Assembly: GCA_025642065.1 (NCBI GenBank)
Contig: JAODUP010000316.1
Location: 926,001-990,000, forward strand
From: Paralvinella palmiformis
Taxonomy: Eukaryota > Annelida > Polychaeta > Terebellida > Alvinellidae
Length of the DNA stretch: 64,000 nucleotides
Direction: 5' to 3'
Shown here: piece after piece, positions 34,800 through 46,000 of the stretch
How the letters are laid out: every line of letters starts with the position of its first letter
How positions within the stretch are numbered: position 1 is the first letter of the stretch
Translations under genes and position numbers: made by a program
The notes under the pieces: model-generated
Told to the model about the DNA's origin: nothing
What the model saw: the letters and a program-made list of their open reading frames with translations, nothing else
The model's database searches: none

Positions 34800-36030
34800 T
34801 GATTGTGAAAAGCTCCATACGTGCGTCAGAAGACAATTAACTACAGCAATAAATTAATATTTGAATTTAGTAAAATTCACAACTAAAACAATACAACAAT
34901 TTAAAAAAATGAAACTAAATATAGTGAATCAAACCAGGGCGGGTTAAACTAGAACTGTAACTTTGGAAAGAGACAGGAAAATAGATTATACGAATTTCAT
35001 ATGATCACATTTTGATTCATGCATTAATTTAATACTTATATTTACAATTATTGAGTATCGTACTTTTTCATATGTGCAATATTGCACAGTCTATTTTCAT
35101 TACCAAATACCCAGAAGCAGTTTTACATTACTGGGCGCTGCATAAGTAAAACATCATATCTGTTTGTTAGTTCCAAGGATTTGGAATATATATATATATA
35201 TATAATCAAAATCTTTGGAACTAACAAAGTTCATATATCTTAATTGGGACACAGCAAATTGGTTACGTATAGTGTCTTTTATGCTTGGACTAGAATTTTA
35301 AACTTAGAAAGATAATTCGGATGATTCCAATTTACAAGAATAGTGTACAGTGTGAAATAAACTAATATATCAACGCAAAACGTGTTATGTTATTAATCAT
35401 GATTCAACCATAATAAAAACAATTTGTTGGCAAATGGTTAACAAACTGTTGGCAAATATGGTTGTGTTTGATACACTAGCTGGGCCATCATTGACCCAAC
35501 AGACAAAACGACGTTGGGCCAACCTAGTTTTCTAACATTGGACCAAAGAAGCCTGCGACGTAGTTCTGCTGTCTGATTAGAATTTCTTATCGCTCGTGAA
35601 TCGGGATTAACTCGAATTAAAAATAATTAGAAAAAAAACCAGGAAATGAAGCTGAAAAAAATTATTTGCTGTACAATAAAATATGACTAATTTGGATATT
35701 CTAAAACGCATAAAAGCATTTTTTTGACGGATACTGGAGCTGTGTAGAGCTGAACTAGCTCTTCTCTAAAAAAGTTAATAACACTTAAAGTGGGATTATA
35801 GCAATGTCCGCATAATATAGTATATACTATATAGTAACAGTGGTACTGCACATTATTGTAATATATTATTATATCAATTTCGATGTCAATATATTATAAA
35901 GTATTTGACACCACATATAGGTGTCAAATCCTATGGCAGATAACCTCTCTTGGATTCTGGATTAATTTCTTAACTGGCCATTAACTTGACTATTACTTTA
36001 ATGTCAACGACCACATAATTAGCTTTGGAT
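34800..36030. other. intergenic DNA with an inverted repeat and a possible MITE
   Basis: Contains the 19-bp inverted repeat at 35163-35228 and GC-richer text at 35460-35600 (GCTGGGCCATCATTGACCC, GTTGGGCCAACC) that looks like a MITE remnant. No gene recognised. Confidence 0.4.
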
Positions 36031-36066
36031 TATTAATTAATTAAAGATGGTTTCCGCTGTTCACTT

Positions 36067-36189
36067 GTTCGTTTAGAAAGAGATGTGCCCCAACCTAAAC
36101 ATCTAATACAGGAAATCCAGAAACATCTGATGGGATCTGCTGAAGACTTGAAGAAGTCAAAGTCAGATATTGGGTTTAACTTTGAGTGA
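36067..36189 (+). CDS. orphan exon-like ORF with stop, unknown protein
   Basis: I do not recognise this protein. From an acceptor-like TTCGTTTAG ending at 36076, the frame reads RDVPQPKHLIQEIQKHL, then GSAEDLKKSKSDIGFNFE and TGA at 36187. The composition is helix-like and protein-like, unlike the AT-rich DNA around it. AATAAA follows at 36268-36273, about 80 bp past the stop, as expected for a terminal exon. I found no partner exons upstream: the preceding kilobases are a LINE remnant and microsatellites. It could be the last exon of a small + strand gene, or a fragment of a retrocopy. Confidence 0.3.
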   Translation, partial: VRLERDVPQPKHLIQEIQKHLMGSAEDLKKSKSDIGFNFE

Positions 36190-36311
36190 ATCGAGTCGTT
36201 GGGTATCACGTATTGTCTTCATTCTCATAACAGTATTAGAGTAGTTGATTAATTTACTTTAGATATTAATAAATTATACTTTGTTAAAAAAATATTTATT
36301 AATTCTTAATG

Positions 36312-36342
<31 letters not shown>

Positions 36343-36569
36343 GCTTGCTTGCTTGCTTGCCTGTGCTTCGGGTCGATTTAGAGAAATTATATCTTGAGGA
36401 AAAGACGCATGTTTTTCTTTTTTACAACACAAGTAACATTTTGTATAGTACAGATTAAAAAAACTGCAATCTCGATCGTTTCCAGTTTAAAAATATATCT
36501 CCTTCATAGAAATGTTCATTACTTTTTATTTTATATTTTATTACTTGCACTTTTATATTTTATTACTTT

Positions 36570-36625
36570 TTAGTCAGATGCGTTCGCGCACGCACACACG
36601 CACGCAAGCGCGCGCACACACACAT
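36570..36625. repeat. (CG/CA)-rich simple repeat
   Basis: GCGCACGCACACACGCACGC-type purine-pyrimidine alternation; could form Z-DNA. From 36190 to 37200 there is otherwise nothing but short ATT and GCTT runs (36310-36360). Confidence 0.7.
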
Positions 36626-37198
36626 ACACAAACTCAACTTTTATTAACACATTTAAAAAAAGGGAACAATTAAAAACCTCAGATGAAGTACATTAATAAG
36701 AATTGAACTGTTTGATAGGCGAACTACTATGAATTGATATTTAAATTTTTAAACAGAATTGCGAACTACAAACACCTATGGTTATATCTATACTCAGTAT
36801 AGATCATCGTGGGAAAACCAAGGATAGATTGTCTTGTTGAAGTTTGGGATAGAAACCCCTGGCTGTCGCCTATTGGGCACAGCCAGGTATTTGTTATTAA
36901 GTTCTGGGTGTTAAATAGCACGAGGCAAGGAAAATAAAATACATTCTACTATGACATACTTAGATACGTTTGCGCTATTGTTATCTATCACCCCCATTTT
37001 TGTCATGCATTGTGCATTCCATTCGTTAATTTATTGGCATCAGTACAGTTATCCCAACCGCACACAAATCGTACCATTAGTAAAGATGGGAAGAGATTAG
37101 GGTATGCATGCACAAATCCTTTGGTAGAGTCGTTCATAGAGTCAGTTATAATCATCGTTTATAAAAGAACTTTAACAAACTGAGTGAAGACATTTTAT

Positions 37199-37201
<3 letters not shown>

Positions 37202-37281
<80 letters not shown>
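37202..37281. repeat. (TA)n microsatellite
   Basis: Pure TA run of about 80 bp. Confidence 0.93.
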
Positions 37282-37282
<1 letters not shown>

Positions 37283-37620
37283 GCACTTATTAAATAAAGT
37301 GTGCAAATAACACGAATTGAAGCCAGTACATTGAGTACCGTATTTTCTTTATTGCGAATGTTTTTACATGGTCTCTTTATTATACATCCATGACATAGAA
37401 CTGATTAGGTCCTTTAATTTTAGCTGAAGTATATTGATTATATTACACTATTCTTCGATACTCTTTATACCTTCAACTTTATAATGAACATATACCACTA
37501 AAGATATATATAGCATTCAGTTTATGAAAATATACTGCACGTATATATAGCTAAGAGTTCACTAGCGACATATCCCACAATATTCTACCCCCTTAGATCT
37601 ACGCTTGAGGTATATTTTCC

Positions 37621-37757
<137 letters not shown>

Positions 37758-38029
37758 GGTACTTTTCAGAACGTTTGATCGAAGTCAAATCGCAAGGTGC
37801 ATGTAGATTGTAGTTGAGTTTTTTAATATTAGGGCATAGCTTTGACAAACGATCTTTTGGCACGGTCATGCAAGTAAAAAATGATTAACCTTTTAAATAC
37901 ACCTATAAGTTTATACACATGACTGATTCGAAAATAAACTCAACATATCATAGATGTGAGTATATATAAAAATATTACATACACTCTAACGAACGGCTTT
38001 TAAATATATGATCGTTCGCTGATGTCGCC

Positions 38030-38200
38030 ACCTATCGGATGGTTGCCAATTGTGTGGTTGGCGCGTGAGTAGTGTGATATGTGGATTCGAGTTATTATCT
38101 TTAATTATATCCATTAAATGTTAATCACTCTTAATATTTGTCAGATTATTTATGCTTCATGATAATGTTTGGTTAACAGCTGCATATTTTTGCTGGCAGT
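38030..38200 (+). promoter_or_regulatory. possible promoter region of the ZSWIM-like gene
   Basis: A GC-richer patch with a CCAAT word (38046) and GGCGCG (38061) lies 150 bp before the ATG, in otherwise AT-rich DNA. No TATA box is evident. A splice-acceptor-like site just before the ATG means the true start of transcription may be further upstream. Confidence 0.25.
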
Positions 38201-38206
38201 TCGAAC

Positions 38207-38354
38207 ATGTCGGGACATTCTAATTTTCATGGCCCACTGCATAGACGAGGAATTCACGATTTGGTAGATGAATCGGACTCCGATCTGGATTTCGAGATCC
38301 CTAAAATATTCACGGCGAAGAAAGTCCGGACTGACATAAGTGGGAGTGCTACTG
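38207..38354 (+). CDS. ZSWIM-like coding exon 1
   Basis: Residues 1-49: MSGHSNFHGPLHRRGIHD then an acidic patch DESDSDLDFEIPK. A good acceptor (TTTTTGCTGGCAG) ends at 38199, just before the ATG, so a noncoding exon probably precedes. Donor GTGCGT. Confidence 0.78.
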
Positions 38355-40885
38355 GTGCGTTAATATTTTATTTGAAACAAATCAATACTAGTTAAAGGGT
38401 ATTTGTAGCAGTTCAAATAGTACCGACAATAACAATTAATGAATTATAATCTACTATCTAGCATAGAGATTAGAGTCTATATTTAATTATGATTATAACT
38501 AATACTATAAGTATATTATTTAGGATGGTAGTCTATTATTTACCCGGCAGGCGGGTCCCAAACGATAGAAAACGGTCTTATTTATCTGGCAGCCGGATCC
38601 CGAAGAAAAGTATTGGCAAGAGCTTACCTGGCAGCCAGGTATACCACACTAATTTCTGTTCTTGTTCAGCCGGCATTGCCTGGTGCCCAACAATATAAAT
38701 CTCTTCACTTGGTGGCTGGCAAGCCCAGCCGGGTCATCGGAAAATGAGGACGCATTAATTCTTCCGGCAAATGGCACGTGCTAGAGGCATAGGACTCGTC
38801 TTCGGAAGTGTTTAGCATTTTCCGAACAGAGCTGAGGGTAATCATTCTCATGGAACCTGATGCTGGTATATCCTGGTCCAGCATTTTATTACCACATAAG
38901 CCTTCACTGAGTTGTACTCATTCAGGTGACCCCTAATTTCAGTTTTTATCATGCTTTTATTACTCATTTTGCTCATGGCCATTGGGTTTGACTATTGCCA
39001 GTATTGGGTTGATATTGATCACCGGAGACTGCAGCTTTTGATTACAACACTTGCATGGTGTATCCCACTGGAGCTGTGTTCGCCCTTTTTTTTGTTTATA
39101 CAAGAACATGATGTAACCGTATTTCAGATATCAAAATTTTTCTGTCTCCTGGCAGTTGTTAGTAAAACAGGGAATGTGTGTGTCCAAGCAGGAGTGCTGG
39201 CTATCTTAGCCGGGTGCGCAAGTGCCTAAGTCTTCACTGGGGAACCGATTCTTTGCTGGGTGGGCAGGAGACAAAATCTTCACTGGGTAACCAGCAGCCG
39301 GGTGAATAATGACTTCCTGTTATTTATTATTACATCTAGTTATGTCTGTATTTTCACACAAATTGCTATAACAAGGTATGAACGCTAAAACAGAAATTAA
39401 ATGCTGCCATATTGCCTTCCTTGACCTTGTCCTGATTTGACTTTTGTGTGACATCAGCAAGCTGATTCTGTGAGCTGTGTAATCTCCATCTCTCCCACAG
39501 CAGTGAGGTGTGTGTGATAAATTGTGGGTAACTGTACTTAGCAATAATACACAACAGTAGCAGTTAACATCCATTTTCTGTTTGACACACTGACACAACT
39601 TGGTATAAGTGGTAACCCGCTCCCAGGCTGCGTTGTCCAAGATAGCTTGGTCCCCAAACCTAGTTGTCCAAGATAGCTTGGTCCCCGAACCTAGTTGTCC
39701 AAGATAGCTTGGCCTGTGGACCAAGTTGTCCAAACTAGCTCACCCCAAGAAAAAAACATAGTAGTGCATCAGTTAGATCAACAAATATTTATTTCAAATA
39801 TTAAGAAATTAATATGTGAAGTATGGCTGGTTAATCAGGGAAATATGTACAAGAAAGATTATTTAAATGCTAACATTCAATAAAGGACCTTCCCACACAA
39901 ATGTAGTAATTTTGATATTTCCCATCTGTGTATTTAACCCAGAGTTAAAATATTCAACCCTGTCGGTGTTTTGGTATTTTGATCCTAGATACCGATGTAA
40001 TTTAATGTCTGATACGAAGCACGAGACCAAAGGCCAGTCTTTGAGGTAGGTCCCCCAAAAAGTTGAGACATTGGCAAGTTCCAATTTTGGAATTGGAATT
40101 GTCCATTAATTCCAGAATTGAATTGACCCCTTGTCTGTTATTAGCACATTTTTATAAAGTTCTCCATGTGACTAAATTGATCATGCCATAGAATTTCTGT
40201 GCAATTATTCCAAGAGTGCCGTATATTTTGCCTCAAAATGGCAATAGCCCTGGCGGGATAGTATTTTAGACTACTCACTAGCTGGAAGACAAAATTCACA
40301 ACTCCCGGGGTACCGATTTTACCAAAGCTGCTGTTGTTCAGTAGCAATTTTCCCTTAGCCATATGTTAAAGATGTAAGAAGTATTTGGGTTAAACACTTA
40401 AAAAACTCGGTTCTGGAAAACAAGTCAGTTTGTTCTTTGAAATAAGTTGAGGAACAAGTTTTATTCCATGATGATTTAAATTTAATTCTAGACTGTATTT
40501 TTTTATAGCTTTTAACTCGTTGGGTGACCTAACCAGAAGACAACATTTAATTAGGAATATTACTTCACCTTGGAACCGGCAAAGCTTGGGACTATTTCAT
40601 CAAAGCCACCTCTCACCTATACCATCACTGTTAGACCTTACAGCGCGGGAAGTAGGCAAGACATGTACATGTGAAGTATTAGAACACTGCAGCCCACCAT
40701 TGGATGAGGCCCTGCTGAGAAAGGTTTAGATGCTTATTGTCTTTTTATCTTTTGTAAGCTCAGTTTCATGTCACATAGTTTTTGTTTTATACCAGACAAT
40801 TTTATTTTGAACTTGTTCTGCTTTTATTTCATATCTGATCTGATTAGGTGATGTATATGGGTTGCTTACCATGTTCTCTGTTGCG

Positions 40886-40919
<34 letters not shown>

Positions 40920-41141
40920 AACACACACAATTCATTATTTTTGTTAGTTTTCACAGGATCTACTTGAAGAAAAGAACAGATACTTCCTATTAATCTGAAA
41001 ATTAATTAATTTTATATTTATGGCAGATCTATTAAAATCACTCTTGGGGGTTTATTTGATCTTGATTAATATCCAAGTAAAGTATATCATTACAAGTTCA
41101 TTCTTTCATTACAATTATACTGTCTATTCTATAACTTCTGC

Positions 41142-41185
<44 letters not shown>

Positions 41186-42968
41186 ATATACATAGACACA
41201 CACATACATACACACTGTGGTCAATTGTTTAAATTTTTCTCTCAATAATATTGTCATTGAAAGATTATTAGCATTATTTCCATGTATATTTTTGTAAAAA
41301 TTAATTTCCTGTATATCTTACTGGCAATTTTACAAAAAATACTTCTTAGAGATTTTAGACAAGCACAATATGATTTGACTTGGATCTAGAATGAAAATAA
41401 TTGTCTATAATTATAATTAACACATATAAAAACAGTTAAATTACAGAATAAGTATATTTTATGTACAGGCTAACCTCTTAAAACATGGAAGTATTTATCT
41501 TAATTTAGATCTAGATAATAATATGTAAACCAAAAATGTAAAGGCCTAATAAACTGAACACTCAAATTATTTAATAATATATTTAAATCCGAAATTAATA
41601 TTTTAGTTAATTATACAGTGTCTTCAAAAGTTTTTTACATTGCCAATTTAATATTTGGGAATCCCTTTTACAAGACTGCTTCTGAATTTCCTTAGGTCTT
41701 AATATTGTATGAACCCATGTAAATAATAAAATGTACAATCCTGGTATGACAGATTAGATGTTTAATAAATTGCTTTACTTTTACAAAAACAGTCATTCTT
41801 ACATCACTTGGTGGTAACTGCTGATATTCATAGCCGCCTATATCTGGGTGTTTCTAACCTAAATGTTTACTAACCCCGGAGAGCCGTCAGATTTTTAGTG
41901 TCAAAATCAGAACTGACTGCATTTGAAGTATGTTATAAGAAGCTGGTGATGATGTCTGTCTATATTTAACTTTAAGTGAAGTCTGGCCTAATCTGAAAAC
42001 AGGAAGTAGTTCCAGACCTGATATAAAACACCCTTTTTGGGAATAACTGCAGCTTTTGTAGTCTCCAATTAGATTTACAAAACTGGAATCTCCACAGCTC
42101 TTGGCCCAGAGTGGTTGCCCTTGTTTGTTATACCCAAACGAGACATAATATTAAATTAATTAATCAACAAAGATTTCACACAATAAATTCAAACCCAGCT
42201 TGTCCCATGCTTGTGAAGAATCTGATTCATTAACAGGTAGATATGTGTATCCTCAGAGTACAGAGGGTTTCAGAATGAAAACCCCCAACTAATTCTAAAT
42301 GGTTACAGGGGATGATTCTGATAGTTATCTAGCCTTTCACCCAAATATTTTGTAACTGAATATTTTGTGCACTGTGAAGTTCACCCTCCCTATCTCTCAA
42401 TCTGTATTTGTGTGTGTGATTTCTCCATCCAGGGAGCACATTACTTAATCTTTAGAAGGCAAATACTATCACAGGCATGGGTGCCTCTGTGGTCTAGTTG
42501 GTAGTGCATTGGACCACAGATCACTACAACTTGAGTTCGAATCTCGGTGTGGGCTTATCTGAAGGGTGTTTCATCTTTTCTTCACTTCATTACCTTTTGA
42601 GGTTGCTCGGCCCATTTAGACTACCATGTGCACAAAGGTGGCCATAAAACATCAATCATCATCTATCACAGGCATATGTACAAGGTGTAAAAATACACAT
42701 CAGTATTCTAACAGTAAAGTTGAGAGTCTAATGACAATTAACCTATCATCACCCTCCAGCCATAAATAGTTGGCAGTTTAGGTGATGTCTCCAGAAATGT
42801 CACACCAGCAGACATATTAAAACGTTTAAGAATAAGAGTATTCAGTAGTTGTTTTCTTATATTTTGGTTTGTTTTTCTGGTCAGACAAGCTGTTAAAATA
42901 ATTTAATTTGCTTGTCTGGTACTGAAAACCACTTGTCCCAGACAAGCAGACAAGCTTCATTATCCTGC

Positions 42969-43033
<65 letters not shown>

Positions 43034-46000
43034 TTATTTGTGAAAGGTATTGAATCATCTATTAATTGTCTGTTGCTTTGAATAAATAAGAAAACATCAT
43101 AATTTTACAGTAGTGCATTACAATTCACTTACTTTGATAATGTCTTTGTGTGCATCTTATGCAGAGCTTGCAGTCAGTGATCCATTACAGATAATGACAC
43201 AAAATCCGAAAAAAATTGTGTGCTGATTGTTAACATTGTTCCTTTATTTTTGTTCCACCAGGTGGCATTTTGGGCATTTCCTACTGATGAAGCTAAAGTG
43301 AAAGCTTATGTTCGCTTATCAGATCTTTTTAGAATCTGGTTAAGAGGGAAAAATATGGTTGAAGATGACAGAGTTAGAGAAATGTGGCAAGTTGGTCAGT
43401 AATAAATGAGAAATTTGAGTATGTTATAATCAGTGTCCTAGAAAAGTCCTGGAATTTTACAAAATCAGAATATGTCTTGAAAAAATATTGCCTGTAAATA
43501 AAATTCAATTGAAACAAAAATCGGGCAAATAAATATTATGCCTGTAGAAGAAAACTTTGATTGTAGAAGAAAAAGTGTACTGGTATACAGGGCCTGAAAA
43601 ATCAGTTGCCCGGGGCAAGTATATTTTCATGCTGGCCTGTGCTGATTGCTAATCACTTGCCTGTTCGGGCAAGTGCCTTTTTAGATGTGTGTGTGCACAT
43701 GCCTGATGAGCAAGCCAATTAATAAAAATATATTCCTGCTGCGTACCTATACTTATAATCCACGATGCAAAGCTGCTTGTGAGTGCCAGCTATGCTTAAA
43801 GTCAAGATTCCATATATGCGGAATGCATGTGCAACATTGCGGTAGCGTATACAACATTGTTGTATCCATGTTTTTCAGACACCCCTCTTACCTTCTTACC
43901 TATTTTTGGGTGGAAAGCCTGCCTGGACTCTCAAATTGGATGGTTGAATCCAGTCCGTTTTATTGCATATGCAATTGCACATATAAAATCATGCTCATAT
44001 GATTACATGTTTTCCATTTTTTGGTCGGATTTGCATAGTGAATGTATATGTTATATTGTGGTATATCCATGTATTATTTCGGACACCCTTCTCACCTTGT
44101 GACCTATTTTTCTTGGGAAAGCCTGTCTGGACACTCGAATCAGATGGGTTGTAAAAATATGGATTCAACCGTCCGATTCGCATTTGTACCAATTGCTACA
44201 TGGAGGGATTTGGTTTGTTGCATTCGGAAATCATATATGCAGTCGCACATATGTAATCGGACTCGTACATTTACATGTTTTCCATTTTTTGTAGGATTTG
44301 CATAATACATACCACATATATGGTATCTCGGCTTAAGACAACACAGTCTATTTAAATGGTGTTGCCGATTAAAAGCTGTATTCATTGCAGTTTACTGGCT
44401 ATGCGTTCTTGGTTATTTGAAATTTTATTTATATAGTGAGAGTGAAAATGACTATGTAGGCAGGTGAAATATAGCAGATTTAAAAATAAATAGTAATTTT
44501 GGATCGGGTAAAAATTTGTTGTGCAAGTGAAAATATTTGTTGGGCAAGTGCATTTCCAATCTACTTGCCTAGGGGGAACTGAATTGAAAAAATATTTTTC
44601 TGGCCCTGCTGGTACAGAGTCTTGATATCCCATGTCAGTTAAAATTTAAATAAAAGTGGGTGGATCAGACAGCTAGAAGGAGTGAGGAGGAGGCTGTACC
44701 ATAAAAATGTCAATTGATTAAATGTATACTTTTCACACATATCTTGATTTATAATATTTAAATGTTATATTCTTTGTCCTGGAAAATCATAATTTTGTCC
44801 TGGAAAAGTCCTGGAAAATAATATTTCTTTGGCTGTGGAAACTGTATATATTTCTGTTACTTTTTCAATGCCATTGGATGACATTAGTATTAAATTGATA
44901 ATTTCAGGCTTTATGGCAACTGCATATATAGTGAAATATTCCAAGGATGAAGACTCTGCTGTAAATGATGTACGTGTTTCACTTGCATTTGAAAGACAGC
45001 ATATTCTATCTAGCACATGCTCTGAGTGTAAGTCTGACATATGGTGTGCTCATGTTGTTGCTGCTGTCATTTACCGCATGCATTATCCAGACAGAGTTCG
45101 TGTTCATGCACCAATGACAGAGACATTATCAACACTGAGCCGAGATCAGCTGCAGAAGATTCTGCAGTATGCTGTGTATGAAGACCCTGCAGGCATTCTT
45201 GGCAAAGTCTTCAAGCATATCGGTATGATTCTTTATAAAACGTCTGCATGCACCTCATACAGTCACAAATAAGATAATTATGTGATATTGTGTCATGAAA
45301 ATAGCGTATCTGGAAATTCTGTGTATTCTACTTGTTGTATTTATATTGTCTTCAAAAGATGTGCCAATTTTGTTACATTTATTTTCATAACATTACCTTG
45401 TGTATTATAATGTCCTCACATTTGTTCTTTCATCTATACATATTGTCATATTTTATTTATATTTCCATAACTTGCTTGCTTTTTTATACCCAGTGCAGTG
45501 GTATTAAAGATGACTTATAAAAATAAAAAAATTATGGAAGTACCCTTAATGTGAGTGAGTGGCTGTTTAGTCTTGGTACTGGTCACATCTGGATCATATG
45601 GTTGAGGGCAAATCTATAGGGAACATTTAGATTCTAGTATCATTTATGATGATAATCTTTTAGGAAGTTTCATAATCAGCAAGTGCTCAGTGATAATTAC
45701 ATGATAATTCAATGAAATTAAATTATGCTGAGTGATTAACACTGAAAGGGTATAAACTCTTGGAATATTAAGTATTTAATTAATTGCTTAACAATGGTTA
45801 TTTGATAGGGAATTTTGAATTTAATATTAAATTTGTACAAGAGTATTCTTAGTTTAAAGTTAAATTTAGAATATTAGTAGGTCAGCACTTATAATTGGAT
45901 TAATATTTTATTTTGCTGTGATTATGCTTTTTCCAAACATTTCTAGGATAAGATGCTTCTTTCCCAGGTTCTGCTTCTAGTTGTAATATTGTTTTTCCAG

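Noticed and set aside
39320..39733. 137-codon - strand ORF near 39.5 kb
   Set aside because: Much of it is the 31-bp minisatellite in translation (repeated GxTKLSW/GDQAILDN-type text); the remainder has no family resemblance or splice context.
41820..42300. GC-richer patch in ZSWIM-like intron 2 as a candidate extra exon or gene
   Set aside because: Stops occur in every frame at short intervals and the flanking exons join in phase without it.
43685..44305. Cluster of overlapping ORFs on both strands at 43.7-44.3 kb
   Set aside because: They fall within the hAT-like element and show no transposase motifs; ORFs arise on both strands from its inverted structure.
45024..45034. Splice-donor-like GTGTAAGT within the SWIM exon
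   Set aside because: The frame continues through conserved WCAHVVAA and RDQLQK, which are family hallmarks, so no intron is needed here.
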